From NCBI GenBank assembly GCA_021796215.1, contig JAJYOK010000003.1, positions 62,001 to 126,000 of the forward strand: DNA of 64,000 nt, in the 5' to 3' direction. Positions 1 through 11,229 of this stretch are shown here, piece by piece. The notes under the pieces are model-generated. The model was not told the DNA's origin and did not search any database. It saw nothing but the letters and a program-made list of their open reading frames with translations. Position 1 is the stretch's first letter. Every line of letters begins with the position of its first letter. The position numbers were made by a program, and so were the translations under genes. Origin of the DNA: Bacteroidota bacterium (GTDB lineage: Bacteria > Bacteroidota > Ignavibacteria > UBA10030 > UBA8401).

Positions 1-2
1 CG

Positions 3-1256
3 CTTGCCATTACCAATTACGCCCGCTTTTCAAATTGGTTCCGTTACTCAGCGAACGATTCAATGGAGATTCAGAATTTCGTTCTGCCGGAACATGAAGT
101 GAATGCAAGAGCAGAACTTCCTTCAATGGTTGACATGCTTTCTATCTATTCTGAATTGTACGGGCTGTATCCGTTCATCAAAGAAAAATACGGCGTGGCG
201 GAATTCGGAAGCGGCGGAATGGAACACCAAACGCTGACATCTATCGGAACAACGACCGACGGCACGTTCGATGAAGAAACGCTTGCTCACGAGATGGCGC
301 ATCAGTGGTTCGGTGATATGATCACCTGCCGCACGTGGTCAGACCTGTGGTTGAACGAAGGATTCGCTGTGTACTCGGTGGCACTATTTCGTGAAAAAAA
401 ATACGGAATGGACGCATACTGGAATTTCATCCGCGCACAACTGACGGCGGCGCTCACCGCGTCGGGGCGCATCGGAGTTCCGGATACATCGAGCGCACGG
501 ACTCTTTTTAACAATCCGCTGATCTATGAAAAGGGGGCGCTGGTGCTTCACATGCTTCGTCATGTTTTGGGAGACAGTGTTTTCTTCCGCGCAATATATG
601 AATACGCGCAGAATTCTTCGCTGAGGTACGCAACGGCATCAACACACGATTTTGAATCAGCGTGCGAAAAGGTTTCCGGGAAAAACCTCAGTTATTTTTT
701 TGATGAATGGATTTACGGAGAGAATTATCCGCGCTACTTATATTCCTGGTCGCAGCACAACGGCATTGTGGAAATAACACTGAAGCAATTTGGAGGAACA
801 AATCCCGTTTTCTTCACCATGCCCGTTGATATTCGTTTTAGCGGAGAAAACTGGGATACAACAGTAACCGTGTTCAATGATTCGTTACAACAAACATTTA
901 CTGTGGGCGTGCCGCGAACAATAACATCGGCGGCAATTGATCCGGACGGATGGATGATGAAGGGAGTTCTTGCGAGCAGCGATATTCCTCCAGCAGTTTT
1001 TTCGTTGAGCCAGAATTTCCCGAACCCGTTCAACCCAAAAACAACTATCAATTATCAATTACCAATGGCTGCATTTGTAACGTTGAAAGTGTTTGATGCG
1101 CTTGGAAGAGAGATTGCAACACTCGTGAATGAAAAGCAGCGTGCCGGAACGTACAGCGCAGAATGGGATGCATCCCGCGCGGCTTCCGGCATTTATTTTT
1201 ACCGGCTTCAGGCGGGAACGTTCAGTGCAACAAAGAAAATGGCGCTGATACGATAA
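3..1256 (+). CDS. M1 family aminopeptidase with type IX sorting domain (5' end outside window)
   Basis: The frame is open from the first bases of the window, so the N-terminus lies outside and 417 residues are visible. The zinc site reads HEMAHQWFGD, starting at base 288, followed 18 residues later by the third zinc ligand in WLNEGF. A GGMEHQ motif upstream corresponds to the substrate-binding GxMEN of M1 (gluzincin) peptidases. The last ~80 residues begin with a QNFPNPFNP motif and end in a GIYFYRL...KKMALIR stretch. This is the C-terminal sorting domain that type IX secretion systems use to export and anchor proteins. The enzyme therefore probably acts outside the outer membrane, trimming peptides. 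It stands alone and converges on kdpE with only 25 bp between stops; no terminator is evident there. Confidence 0.93.
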   Translation, partial: LAITNYARFSNWFRYSANDSMEIQNFVLPEHEVNARAELPSMVDMLSIYSELYGLYPFIKEKYGVAEFGSGGMEHQTLTSIGTTTDGTFDEETLAHEMAHQWFGDMITCRTWSDLWLNEGFAVYSVALFREKKYGMDAYWNFIRAQLTAALTASGRIGVPDTSSARTLFNNPLIYEKGALVLHMLRHVLGDSVFFRAIYEYAQNSSLRYATASTHDFESACEKVSGKNLSYFFDEWIYGENYPRYLYSWSQHNGIVEITLKQFGGTNPVFFTMPVDIRFSGENWDTTVTVFNDSLQQTFTVGVPRTITSAAIDPDGWMMKGVLASSDIPPAVFSLSQNFPNPFNPKTTINYQLPMAAFVTLKVFDALGREIATLVNEKQRAGTYSAEWDASRAASGIYFYRLQAGTFSATKKMALIR

Positions 1257-1281
1257 ACTCGGTTTGACGGAACTTATACTA

Positions 1282-1983
1282 TCACACGCTTGGTGAAGGA
1301 TTGGTTACTAATCGGTAGCCGACGCGCGATTCGGTAAGGATGTGTTTCGGCTGGGCGGGATTCTCTTCAAGCTTTTTCCGCAACTGACCAATGTAGATGC
1401 GAAGATACTGGGTTTCTTCAGAATAATTTTTACCCCACACCTGCTCAAGAATATAGTGATGAGTCAGCACTTTATCAGCGTTGCGGACAAGAAGAGCAAG
1501 GAGCGAATATTCCAGCGAGGTCAGCTTGACATCGTCGCCGGATTTCGTCACGGTTCGCGCGGCAAGATTCACCACAACATCGCCGAATGTAACAACGGAA
1601 TCTTTTGGCGCCGTTTCGTGATGGCGGAGCGCTGAGCGGATCCGCGCCAGCAGTTCGAACGGGCGGAACGGTTTGATGCAGTAATCGTCTGCGCCTGCAT
1701 CGAGCAGCGAGGCGATTTCCTGCTCGGTATCGCGGACAGAAAGCACAATGATCGGTCCGTCGTACCATTCACGAAGCCGCCGCACGACTTCGCTTCCGTC
1801 AACATCGGGAAGCCCGAGATCGGTAATGATCAAATTCGGCCTGCGCATTGCTGCTTCCCGCATTCCTTCTTCTCCCGTCGCCGCCGAAATCACCCCGTAT
1901 TCATTCGACGAAAGTGTCACGTCAAGCAAACGCCTGATCTGCTGTTCGTCATCAATGACAAGGATAGTCGGCTGAAAGCTCAT
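1282..1983 (-). CDS. kdpE: KdpE response regulator
   Basis: This 233-residue OmpR-family regulator has a receiver domain (acidic pair D11-D12, phospho-acceptor D55 in the ITDLGLPD motif, and the conserved lysine in CIKPF) and a C-terminal winged-helix DNA-binding domain ending ...SRVGYRLV. The start overlaps the kdpD stop by four bases (ATGA), so the two are translationally coupled. It is the last gene of the kdp operon. By analogy with the Escherichia coli system, KdpD phosphorylates KdpE at low potassium or high osmolarity and KdpE activates kdp transcription. The pairing with kdpD and the pump genes makes the assignment firm. Confidence 0.96.
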   Translation of the reverse strand: MSFQPTILVIDDEQQIRRLLDVTLSSNEYGVISAATGEEGMREAAMRRPNLIITDLGLPDVDGSEVVRRLREWYDGPIIVLSVRDTEQEIASLLDAGADDYCIKPFRPFELLARIRSALRHHETAPKDSVVTFGDVVVNLAARTVTKSGDDVKLTSLEYSLLALLVRNADKVLTHHYILEQVWGKNYSEETQYLRIYIGQLRKKLEENPAQPKHILTESRVGYRLVTNPSPSV

Positions 1984-4664
1984 GCTTCGGATTCGAAAAG
2001 TTTCATCTGTTTAATTTCCGACGGAATACGAATTGTAAATTGCGCACCGCCGCTCAAACGGTTTGATGCAGTGATCGTTCCTTTGTGTGCTTCAACATAA
2101 CTCTTCGCAATGGAAAGTCCAAGCCCTGTCCCGCCGCTCGGCGTTCCGGGCACGCGGTAAAATTTTTCGAACACGCGCTCCAGCGCCTCGGAGGGAAACC
2201 CCGGCCCGTTATCCGAAACGGTAATAATGCACACGCCGTTCTGCTCTTCCGCTTCGAGCGAAATGGTTGAACCTTTCGGTGTATATGCGGCGGCATTGTA
2301 CAGCAAATTCACCAGCACTTGTTCCATCAATCCGAAATCAAGACGGACGAGCGGCATAGTATCCATCACATTGATATGAACATGATGTTCTTTGGTTTCG
2401 CGCGCAACATTACGAAGAACGGAAGCGAAGAGATCATGAATATCCGTCCAATCAAGCTTCACCTTAAACATGCCCGATTCGACACGCGTCATATCGAGAA
2501 GATTTTCCACAAGGCGGTTGAGGCGCTCTGCTGCTGTTTTGATTTCAGCAAGGAGTGAATCAACGATCGAAACGTTCACGCGCACCTTTTCGCTTTGAAG
2601 GTTTTCGGCATTCCCCATGATGGTAGCGATCGGCGTGCGAAGCTCGTGCGAAATTGAACTGAGCAGTGTTTGGTACAGGCGCTCCGATTCTTCCACCACG
2701 GAAGTCCGGCGCGTCAGCTCGTTCAGAAATTCACGGTCCATCGCCGTCGAGATCAGTGCAATGCAATTGTCAAGTAAATTTTCCTGCTCGAAGCCGAGCG
2801 GCGCCGTATCGCTTCTTCTAATACCGAACACGGCAAGCGTATAGCGCGAGCCTTTGATCGGATAATACGTCGCCTGCGCATTCGGCAGTGTATCGGTGTG
2901 CCTGCCGGCTTTCTTTTCGTTCCAATATGACCAGACCGCCACGCCTAACTCTTTCTCATCAACAATGAACGTGCTGCTTGGATGCGGCGTCGGGGAAATG
3001 TCGCCGTCGGGTTCGCCGAGAAGGACAACGATCTCTGCACGGAAAATCGAGCGCAGACTTGCAACGGCAACACGAAGCACATCATCCTGCCCGCGTGCAG
3101 ACGAAAGTTCTTTTGTCAGTTTATAAAGCGCGGTCGTTCGTTCTTCGCGCTGGCGCACTGCCCGTTCCTGAGAACGAATGCGCGAAGTGAGAATACTCGT
3201 GACGGAGGCGAAGACGAAGTATGCAACAAACATCAGAACATCGGCAGCTTTCCCGATGGCAAATGTAAATTGCGGCGGGATAAAAAGAAAATCCCACGCC
3301 AGCGCACTCACAGTTGCCGCCAGCAGAACGGGCCCGATTCCCATGAACAGCGGCAGAATGGAAATCAGCATCAACAGAAGAAGTGCCACTGTTTGATAGC
3401 CGAGAAATTCTACAAACGGGTAGCAAATTCCCAGCACAAGAACAATGGCTCCGAATGCTGCAATGTATTGCCGCGGCTCTGAAGTAAAATGCGGCAGCGA
3501 GATGTGCCGGCGCCGGCGCGGCGTCTCGTGATGCGAGCTTGACACATAGACATCAATATCGGTGCTGCGCTCAAGCAAACGATCAATGATGTTGTGCGAA
3601 GGGAAAATATTCGAGCGAAAACTTCTGCCAACAATAATTTGCCGCGCGTTCTGTTCGTGCGCGACACGCACCAATGCCGCCGCCACATCTCTATCAGCAG
3701 TTGTGATCACTTCGGCGCCAAGCTCTTTTGCAAGATTGATGTGCTTCATCAATACGTCTTGAATACCGGCGTTTGAAGCGCCCGGAGTTTCGACATGCAC
3801 GGCGACCCACGATGATTTGGATGCGTACGCAAGCTGGCGTGTCAGGCGAATAAGGCGCTCGCAGTCGGGATCGGCGGTGATGCCGACGAGAAGACGCTGG
3901 CGTGTTTTTGAAATTCCGGGAATCGCTTTAAGTGTACTGTACGCCTGAAGCTGCTGATCAACACGTTCCGCCGTCAGTCGCAGCGCCATTTCGCGCAGCG
4001 CTGAAATATTTCCTTTCCGGAAAAAATTCTTCACCGCCGATTGTGCACGGTCCGGCGCATAAACTTTTCCTTCCGCAAAACGCTGAAGCAGCACTTCTTC
4101 GGAAATATCAATCAGCTCGACTTCATCAGCCATTTCAAAAATGGAATCGGGCACAGTTTCGTGAACAGGAATTCCCGTAATTTGCGCTACCGTATCGGCG
4201 CGACTTTCCAAATGCTGAACGTTGAGCGTCGTGTACACATCAATTCCGTTATCCAACAATTCGATGACGTCCTGATACCGTTTCGGATGGCGGCTTCCCG
4301 GCGCATTGGTGTGCGCAAGTTCATCAACAAGCGCGATGCGCGGCTTTCGTGCAAGCACCGCATCAAGGTCCATTTCTTCCAGCGTTGTCGAGCGGTACGT
4401 CATTGTTTTTCGGGGAAGGATCTCCAGTCCTTCAACGAGCGCCATTGTTTCTTTGCGCCGATGCGTCTCGACGTACGCGACAACAATATCAACACGCTGC
4501 TCCAGCACTTGCCGCGCCGCTTTAAGCATCTCATACGTTTTGCCGACGCCCGCGCACATGCCGAAGAAAATTTTCAGCTTGCCGCGCTTTGACTGCTCTT
4601 CTTCTTTTTTCAACGCGTCGAGCAGTACATCAGGGTCGGGGCGATGTTCTTCTACCGGTTCCAT
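1980..4664 (-). CDS. kdpD: KdpD potassium sensor histidine kinase
   Basis: At 894 residues this is the usual length of the family. The order is: N-terminal KdpD domain with a Walker A loop GMCAGVGKT (residues 35-43) and the family signature DELAHTNAPGS (114-124); a universal-stress-protein-like domain; four closely spaced membrane segments (around residues 400-500); a GAF-like region; a HisKA helix with the phospho-acceptor in SSISHELRTP; and a HATPase domain with DNGPGF and GGTGLGL. It senses potassium status at the inner membrane and controls KdpE. The gene lies 78 bp downstream of kdpB, and that gap holds a composite hairpin. Coupling to kdpE is by an ATGA overlap. Confidence 0.97.
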   Translation of the reverse strand: MEPVEEHRPDPDVLLDALKKEEEQSKRGKLKIFFGMCAGVGKTYEMLKAARQVLEQRVDIVVAYVETHRRKETMALVEGLEILPRKTMTYRSTTLEEMDLDAVLARKPRIALVDELAHTNAPGSRHPKRYQDVIELLDNGIDVYTTLNVQHLESRADTVAQITGIPVHETVPDSIFEMADEVELIDISEEVLLQRFAEGKVYAPDRAQSAVKNFFRKGNISALREMALRLTAERVDQQLQAYSTLKAIPGISKTRQRLLVGITADPDCERLIRLTRQLAYASKSSWVAVHVETPGASNAGIQDVLMKHINLAKELGAEVITTADRDVAAALVRVAHEQNARQIIVGRSFRSNIFPSHNIIDRLLERSTDIDVYVSSSHHETPRRRRHISLPHFTSEPRQYIAAFGAIVLVLGICYPFVEFLGYQTVALLLLMLISILPLFMGIGPVLLAATVSALAWDFLFIPPQFTFAIGKAADVLMFVAYFVFASVTSILTSRIRSQERAVRQREERTTALYKLTKELSSARGQDDVLRVAVASLRSIFRAEIVVLLGEPDGDISPTPHPSSTFIVDEKELGVAVWSYWNEKKAGRHTDTLPNAQATYYPIKGSRYTLAVFGIRRSDTAPLGFEQENLLDNCIALISTAMDREFLNELTRRTSVVEESERLYQTLLSSISHELRTPIATIMGNAENLQSEKVRVNVSIVDSLLAEIKTAAERLNRLVENLLDMTRVESGMFKVKLDWTDIHDLFASVLRNVARETKEHHVHINVMDTMPLVRLDFGLMEQVLVNLLYNAAAYTPKGSTISLEAEEQNGVCIITVSDNGPGFPSEALERVFEKFYRVPGTPSGGTGLGLSIAKSYVEAHKGTITASNRLSGGAQFTIRIPSEIKQMKLFESEA

Positions 4665-4679
4665 AATGGCAATATACTA

Positions 4680-4742
4680 TTTCGGCAAGATGGACTCCAC
4701 CTCAGAGTTCCGAAGGAATCCCTTCGGGAGTGGAGTCTATCT
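4680..4742. repeat. composite palindrome between kdpB and kdpD
   Basis: The outer arms are GATGGACTCCAC and GTGGAGTCTATC (one G:T pair). Inside them lies a second hairpin with arms CCGAAGG and CCTTCGG around a four-base loop. The structure fills most of the 78-bp gap in the operon. There is no U-tract on the minus strand, so it does not look like a classical terminator. It may stabilise the kdpCFAB part of the message or be a dispersed repeat. A shorter hairpin with nearly the same outer arms occurs at 13599-13627. Confidence 0.6.
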
Positions 4743-6845
4743 TCATATTAATCTAAGCGCAACAAGAATCATATCAATAATTTTAATGCCGATGAACGGA
4801 GCAATGACGCCGCCAACGCCGTAAATCAACAAATGCCTTCGGAGCAATTCTACCGCACTGACGGCACGATACTTCACGCCTTTCAGTGCAAGCGGAATCA
4901 ATGCAACAATAATGAGCGCATTGAAGATGACGGCAGAAAGAATTGCACTCTCCGGCGTAGCGAGCTTCATAATATTCAGCGCGTTCAAAACGGGATATGT
5001 TGTTGCGAACGCCGCGGGAATGATGGCAAAATATTTTGCCACATCATTCGCGATGCTGAATGTGGTAAGCGTACCGCGTGTCATGAGAAGCTGCTTGCCA
5101 ATCTCCACAATCTCCATCAGCTTTGTCGGATTGCTGTCGAGGTCAATCATGTTCGCCGCTTCACGCGCGGATTGCGTTCCGGTATTCATCGCAACGGCAA
5201 CATCTGCCTGAGCAAGCGCTGGCGCGTCGTTCGTTCCGTCGCCGGTCATCGCAACGAGGCGTCCGCCTTTCTGGTATTCACGAATCAATTTCAATTTGTC
5301 TTCCGGCTTCGCCTCGGCAAGAAAATCGTCAACGCCCGCTTCCGCGGCGATTGCCGTTGCGGTCAGCGGATTATCGCCGGTGATCATCACGGTTTTGATC
5401 CCCATCTTTCGCAGATGAACGAACCGTTCCTTAATTCCTCCTTTGACAATATCTTTCAAATGAATAACGCCGAGCACTTCCTTATTTTCCACAACAACAA
5501 GCGGCGTCGCTCCGACGCGGCTGATGTCCTGCACCGTCTGTTGCATCGCCGATGGAAATTTTCCTCCCTGTTGTTCGATGTATGTTTTCATTGCATCGGC
5601 GGCGCCTTTACGGATAATTCTTTTGTCGTTGCTGCTATCGGGTTGAATGTCAACTCCGCTCATGCGTGTTTGTGCGCTGAACGGAATAAAATGCGCTGCG
5701 ATCTCATGAACTTCTCTGCCGCGCAGACCATATTTTTCTTTTGCAAGAACCACGATTGATCTGCCTTCCGGTGTTTCATCGGCAAGGGAAGCAAGCTGCG
5801 CCGCATCGGCAAGCCTTTCTTTTGCAATACCCGGAGCCGGTGTGAATTCAGTCGCCATTCGATTTCCGAGCGTAATCGTTCCGGTTTTGTCGAGCAAAAG
5901 GACATCCACATCTCCTGCGGCTTCGATTGCGCGCCCGGAAGTTGCAATCACGTTGTGGCGAATCATCCTGTCCATTCCGGCTATGCCGATAGCAGAAAGA
6001 AGTCCGCCGATTGTCGTTGGAATCAAGCAAACAAGGAGTGCGACAAGAACAGTCACCGTTACCGGCGTTCCGTGTCCGGCTGTTGAGACACTATATAATG
6101 AAAAAGGAAGCAGAGTCACGCAGACAACAAGAAAAATTATTGTGAATGCTGCAAGAAGAATATTCAACGCAATTTCGTTTGGAGTCTTTTGGCGTTTCGC
6201 TCCTTCAATTAAATGAATCATCCGATCGAGGAAACCACCGCCGGGCTCCGCCGATGCCCGCACGACAAGCCAATCGGAGAGAACGCGCGTGCCGCCGGTG
6301 ACAGCGCTTCGGTCTCCGCCTGATTCGCGGATGACTGGCGCACTTTCTCCTGTGATCGCGCTTTCATCTACCGAAGCGACGCCTTCAACAACTTCTCCGT
6401 CAATAGCAATGACGTCCCCTGCTTCAACGAGAAACACGTCTCCTTTTCGCAGCATCGCCGACGCGACGACTTCGTACGAAGAACCGAAAGATGGTTCGTG
6501 TAATCGTTTTGCCTTGATCTCCTGACGCGCTTTCTTCAGCGCATCTGCCTGTGCTTTCCCGCGCCCTTCCGCCCACGCTTCGGAAAAATTTGCAAAGAGA
6601 ACTGTGAACCAGAGCCAGAGGGAAACAGTACCGATAAACCAGGCAGGCGCTTCGCCTGTTCCGCTTAGCGCTTGAATCCATAATGCTGTTGTAAGAATGC
6701 TACCCGCTTCGACTACAAACATAACAGGATTACGAACCATCGAGCGCGGGCTCAGTTTAGTAAGGGAATCAATCAAGGCACGGCTGAACATTTTGCCGTT
6801 GAAGCCCAAAGCTTTTTTATTCTGGTGTGAAATTTGTGCTTTCAT
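4743..6845 (-). CDS. kdpB: KdpB, ATP-hydrolysing subunit of the Kdp pump
   Basis: This is a P-type ATPase of 700 residues from the ATG at 6845; a TTG at 6857 overlapping the kdpA stop would add four residues. The sequence shows the actuator motif TGES, the phosphorylation site DKTGTITLG (Asp near residue 319), MITGDNP, and the hinge motif [12 protein letters not shown]. Hydrophobic blocks near the N-terminus, at ~230-290 and at the C-terminus fit the seven-helix KdpB membrane domain. The Kdp complex takes up potassium at very low external concentration. KdpB couples ATP hydrolysis to transport through KdpA. It follows kdpA almost without a gap. Confidence 0.97.
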   Translation of the reverse strand: MKAQISHQNKKALGFNGKMFSRALIDSLTKLSPRSMVRNPVMFVVEAGSILTTALWIQALSGTGEAPAWFIGTVSLWLWFTVLFANFSEAWAEGRGKAQADALKKARQEIKAKRLHEPSFGSSYEVVASAMLRKGDVFLVEAGDVIAIDGEVVEGVASVDESAITGESAPVIRESGGDRSAVTGGTRVLSDWLVVRASAEPGGGFLDRMIHLIEGAKRQKTPNEIALNILLAAFTIIFLVVCVTLLPFSLYSVSTAGHGTPVTVTVLVALLVCLIPTTIGGLLSAIGIAGMDRMIRHNVIATSGRAIEAAGDVDVLLLDKTGTITLGNRMATEFTPAPGIAKERLADAAQLASLADETPEGRSIVVLAKEKYGLRGREVHEIAAHFIPFSAQTRMSGVDIQPDSSNDKRIIRKGAADAMKTYIEQQGGKFPSAMQQTVQDISRVGATPLVVVENKEVLGVIHLKDIVKGGIKERFVHLRKMGIKTVMITGDNPLTATAIAAEAGVDDFLAEAKPEDKLKLIREYQKGGRLVAMTGDGTNDAPALAQADVAVAMNTGTQSAREAANMIDLDSNPTKLMEIVEIGKQLLMTRGTLTTFSIANDVAKYFAIIPAAFATTYPVLNALNIMKLATPESAILSAVIFNALIIVALIPLALKGVKYRAVSAVELLRRHLLIYGVGGVIAPFIGIKIIDMILVALRLI

Positions 6846-6853
6846 TTTTTCTT

Positions 6854-8604
<1,751 letters not shown>

Positions 8605-8608
<4 letters not shown>

Positions 8609-8700
8609 TCGAACATCTCCGGTTTTAATAAAGCAACAAACAAGTAAACCAAAAGAGCCAGCGAGATTATTCCTGAAATAACATAGAGCCAGTTCATCAT
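8605..8700 (-). CDS. kdpF: KdpF small membrane subunit (31 aa)
   Basis: A short gene encodes MMNWLYVISG followed by a single hydrophobic helix and the ending LLKPEMFE. This matches the one-helix KdpF subunit that stabilises the KdpABC complex. A GGAGG ribosome-binding site sits just before the double ATG. Its stop overlaps the kdpA start (ATGA), and its start overlaps the stop of the upstream 35-aa ORF (ATGA). Size, position next to kdpA and the C-terminal KPEMF segment make the call fairly secure. Confidence 0.88.
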
Positions 8701-8804
8701 TTTCCTCCAGACTTAAATTGTCCAAGAACTTCGCAGAGTTTCATCAAACCGACGGTGAGAAGAAAAAGGACTGCAACGATTCCGAGATAAATAAGATCGG
8801 TCAT
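8697..8804 (-). CDS. 35-aa single-helix membrane protein in kdp operon
   Basis: The ORF reads MTDLIYLGIV, continues as one hydrophobic helix, and has a conserved-looking LMKLCEVL segment before a short polar tail. It starts two bases after the kdpC stop, has a GGAG motif upstream, and ends in an ATGA overlap with kdpF. That spacing argues strongly for translation. I know of similar one-helix ORFs with a 'L..LCE.L' ending beside kdp genes in other bacteria, but I cannot name the family. A second small subunit or regulator of the pump is an inference. Confidence 0.72.
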   Translation of the reverse strand: MTDLIYLGIVAVLFLLTVGLMKLCEVLGQFKSGGK

Positions 8805-8806
8805 AA

Positions 8807-9424
8807 TTATTTCTCCGGGGATGTTGGAAACGGCGATGAAAGCGCCAAAGGTTTTAGTTCATCAAGAGCGAGATTTAATTTCAACACATTCACACCCGGT
8901 TCTCCGAGAAAACTCAATTGCCTTCCGTCGGTGCATTGATCTATCAGCGTCCGCACCTGTTCTTCCTTCAAACCTCGAAGACGAGCAACACGCGGAAGCT
9001 GGTATAACGCCGCCGCAATGCTGATGTGCGGATCAAGCCCGCTTGCCGATGCTGTTACAAGATCAACGGGAATTGATTTGGCATTTTGCGGGTCAGCCTT
9101 TTTTAATGCCTGAATCCGTTGCTTCACAGCATCAAATAGTGCAGGATTAAGAGGACCATAATTCGATCCGGATGACGCAGCGGCATTATATGCGTACGGA
9201 GCAGTTGCTGAAAGCCTCCCCCAAAAATATTCCGGATTGCTGAACGACTGGCCAATCAACGATGATCCGACAACCTTGCCGTTTTGTTTGATGAGACTTC
9301 CGTTCGCCTTGCCGGGAAAAATGAGTTGCGCAATTCCCGTTACCGCAAGCGGGTATATCATTCCGGTAATGACCGTGAACAATATGAGACTCACGATTGC
9401 AATGCGAAGATGTTTAAGAACCAT
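8807..9424 (-). CDS. kdpC: KdpC subunit of the Kdp pump
   Basis: The 205-residue protein has one N-terminal membrane helix ([20 protein letters not shown]) and a periplasmic domain with the family motifs [13 protein letters not shown] and [11 protein letters not shown]. KdpC joins KdpA and KdpB and raises ATP affinity in the pump. It normally closes the kdpFABC operon; here it is the first gene and precedes the small ORF and kdpF. The start is supported by an AAGGAAGAG ribosome-binding site. Confidence 0.96.
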   Translation of the reverse strand: MVLKHLRIAIVSLILFTVITGMIYPLAVTGIAQLIFPGKANGSLIKQNGKVVGSSLIGQSFSNPEYFWGRLSATAPYAYNAAASSGSNYGPLNPALFDAVKQRIQALKKADPQNAKSIPVDLVTASASGLDPHISIAAALYQLPRVARLRGLKEEQVRTLIDQCTDGRQLSFLGEPGVNVLKLNLALDELKPLALSSPFPTSPEK

Positions 9425-9607
9425 AGCTCTTCCTTTTCAGACTTTTTCCGTTTAAAGAAATCAACGATAAAAGTTGCTTCAACTTTCAGGAAATGGCAAT
9501 TAAGAAAAGGATAATAATGAGGCAGGAAGTATAAAAAGAAAATAAAAATACGGGAAATTCAAAAAGAAAATTATGAAGCTATCGGGTTTTTACACAAACG
9601 CCGGGAA
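9425..9607. other. intergenic region ahead of kdpC
   Basis: An AT-rich stretch of 183 bp lies between the cytochrome b gene and kdpC, both on the minus strand. It should hold the kdp promoter and KdpE site, but I could not place a convincing -35/-10 pair. A perfect 7-bp stem with a three-base loop, AAAGTTG-CTT-CAACTTT, lies at 9470-9486 and could be an operator or an mRNA hairpin. No terminator is visible for the upstream genes, so read-through is possible. Confidence 0.4.
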
Positions 9608-10249
9608 TTACTCAGACGCTGCCGGAGAGTGCGTTTCTTTCTTTTTCCATCCGGTGATCATCGAAACAAAATTATCCCACCCGGCGATGACGACCATAAG
9701 AATATGTCCGCCGAAAAAAAGAACGAGCGCCGACATAAAAAGGAAATGAAAAATCCGTGCCGCATCATATCCGCCGAAGATCGCCGCTATCCAATGAAAC
9801 TGCACGGGCAAATACAACGCGATTCCGCTCAGAATTCCTCCAACGGCAAGCAGCGGAACGCTGGTGTATGCTAATTTTTGAAGAGGGTTATATTTTTCCT
9901 GAGGCGGGTGTTTTTTTCGTATGCGAAGATAAAACAATATCATCGGGAGAACGCCGGGAAGGTCGGAGCGGCGAAACAACGTTGTCAATCTTCCGTGACG
10001 GCTCACAATGTTATATGCACCATAGAATATACCATTGAGAACGAAAAGCCACATTCCGAAAAAATGCCATTGCCGCGCTCCCGCAAGCCAGCCGCCAAGC
10101 GTAAGTTCTGCCGGAAATTCAAACCCGAAAAGCGGCGAGGCATTGTAAATCCGCAAACCGCTGGTTATCATAATTGTGAGCGCAATGAAATTGATCCAAT
10201 GCGTTGTTCGAATGATGAGCGGATGCTGATATTCTTTGGCGGGCTTCAT
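9608..10249 (-). CDS. cytochrome b-type membrane subunit
   Basis: This 213-residue integral membrane protein has about four to five helices. Histidines in LIIRTTHWINF, QWHFFGMWLF and FHFLFMSALVLFFGGH are placed as in the cytochrome b561 / thiosulfate reductase-formate dehydrogenase gamma superfamily. It is probably a dihaem quinone-side subunit that exchanges electrons with the periplasmic molybdopterin protein encoded two genes upstream. Spacing to the lipoprotein gene is one base, so the three genes form one unit. The specific substrate system cannot be told from the sequence. Confidence 0.82.
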   Translation of the reverse strand: MKPAKEYQHPLIIRTTHWINFIALTIMITSGLRIYNASPLFGFEFPAELTLGGWLAGARQWHFFGMWLFVLNGIFYGAYNIVSRHGRLTTLFRRSDLPGVLPMILFYLRIRKKHPPQEKYNPLQKLAYTSVPLLAVGGILSGIALYLPVQFHWIAAIFGGYDAARIFHFLFMSALVLFFGGHILMVVIAGWDNFVSMITGWKKKETHSPAASE

Positions 10250-10250
10250 G

Positions 10251-10484
10251 TCATTGAATATTTTTATCCGGCTGACACAACGGACACGGATGATCGTGGT
10301 CCAGCTTCGCTTCTTCTTTTGTCATCTCAACAACCTTTGCCATTTTTATTTTGCGGCATTCTGCTGTGTGATACGTTTTCGTTTTTTCGATCACCACCAC
10401 TTTCCCATTCGCCGTTTGAGAGCAGCCTGCCGCCAACAAAAAGCTCGCCGCTATTAATCCTATTACAACGTTTCGTGCTTTCAT
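10251..10484 (-). CDS. small cysteine-rich lipoprotein
   Basis: The start was placed at MKARNVVIGL (10484), one base after the stop of the molybdopterin gene, because this gives a clean lipoprotein signal ending LLAAGC. The mature part is only ~58 residues. It contains YHTAECRKIK and HDHPCPLCQP, that is one Cys plus a CxxC near histidines. This arrangement resembles the small zinc-binding fold found in Ada-like and similar short domains. It lies between an oxidoreductase and a cytochrome b gene, so a structural or metal-binding partner of that complex is possible. No function is assigned. Confidence 0.75.
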   Translation of the reverse strand: MKARNVVIGLIAASFLLAAGCSQTANGKVVVIEKTKTYHTAECRKIKMAKVVEMTKEEAKLDHDHPCPLCQPDKNIQ

Positions 10485-10485
10485 C

Positions 10486-11229
10486 TCATAAACCTGCAAA
10501 CCAATCGTAGCCCTGGTCTTCCCAGTAACCGCCGGGCTTTTCATTTGTTACAATAATTGTGTTCACCCACTTTGCACTTTTGTAGCCTAACTTTACCGGC
10601 ATAGTGATACGCAAAGGTGCGCCGTGTTCAAGTGTCAGCGGTTTGCCGTACGCTTCATAACATAACAGCGTTTGGGGGTGCAATGCGCTCGGCATATCGT
10701 AGCCGGTGTAATATCCATCGCCGCATTGAACAGCAATATACTTTGCAGACAAGTCTGCGCCGACAGATTCAAGAAACGCGCGCAGGGGTGTACCGCCCCA
10801 TTTCACATTCATACTCCAGCCTTCTACGCAGCAGTGTTTCGTGTTCATCATTTTTTTCGGAAGAGCGGCGATATGTTTTATGGAATAGCTGCCCTGCCTT
10901 TTCACCAAGCCCTTCACTTCGAGATGCCACTTTCTGATGTCAATATCTGGATCATCATCGCCATAGCTATTCACGCGAAATTGATCTTCGGGCGTTAACT
11001 GCGAATCTGCCACTTCCGGAGAAAGCCGCGCGGAACTAAAGATTTGCGTCTGAACCCAATCGTTAAAACGCTGCACGGTATGAAGAAAACTTTCGGTTTT
11101 GCCTCCCGCTTCAATGTCACATCCTGCCAGGAAAATAAGCGGCGAGAGCCGCAGAAGCCTGCGTCTTGATGAAGAAAAATTATGATCGCTGAGAGTTGAG
11201 TTTGGCTTTTTCGTCATGCTCATCATCAT
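10486..11229 (-). CDS. molybdopterin-dependent oxidoreductase, sulfite-oxidase fold (MsrP-like), Tat lipoprotein
   Basis: This 247-residue protein has a twin-arginine-type leader (SSSRRRLLRLSP) that ends in a lipobox (FLAGC, Cys37). It may therefore be both Tat-exported and lipid-anchored. The core carries HCCVEGWS, where the Cys before VEGW (C134) would bind molybdenum. The later segments YYTGYDMP, HGAPLRITMP and KLGYKSAKWV are typical of the sulfite oxidase/YedY (MsrP) family. A periplasmic reductase or oxidase is expected. The cytochrome b two genes downstream would be its redox partner, as MsrQ is for MsrP, though the b subunit here looks like the formate dehydrogenase gamma type. The start is uncertain by a few residues. 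Confidence 0.88.
   Translation of the reverse strand: MMMSMTKKPNSTLSDHNFSSSRRRLLRLSPLIFLAGCDIEAGGKTESFLHTVQRFNDWVQTQIFSSARLSPEVADSQLTPEDQFRVNSYGDDDPDIDIRKWHLEVKGLVKRQGSYSIKHIAALPKKMMNTKHCCVEGWSMNVKWGGTPLRAFLESVGADLSAKYIAVQCGDGYYTGYDMPSALHPQTLLCYEAYGKPLTLEHGAPLRITMPVKLGYKSAKWVNTIIVTNEKPGGYWEDQGYDWFAGL

Noticed and set aside
2982-3482. Long plus-strand frame opposite kdpD (166 aa) and similar frames opposite other large genes
   Set aside because: Basic/cysteine-rich shadow translations lying fully within confident genes on the other strand, without ribosome-binding sites or recognisable motifs.
4833-5759. 308-aa frame on the plus strand opposite kdpB
   Set aside because: It is antisense to the catalytic core of KdpB, and its sequence is low-complexity His/Arg/Asn-rich shadow translation.
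8609-8725. N-terminal 39-residue extension of KdpA
   Set aside because: It runs through the kdpF gene in another frame, gives atypical sequence, and the ATG at 8608 has the ATGA overlap and the usual KdpA N-terminus.
9470-9486. AAAGTTG-CTT-CAACTTT as KdpE operator
   Set aside because: A perfect hairpin in the right region, but there is no recognised KdpE consensus to compare with and no placed promoter; kept only as a note.
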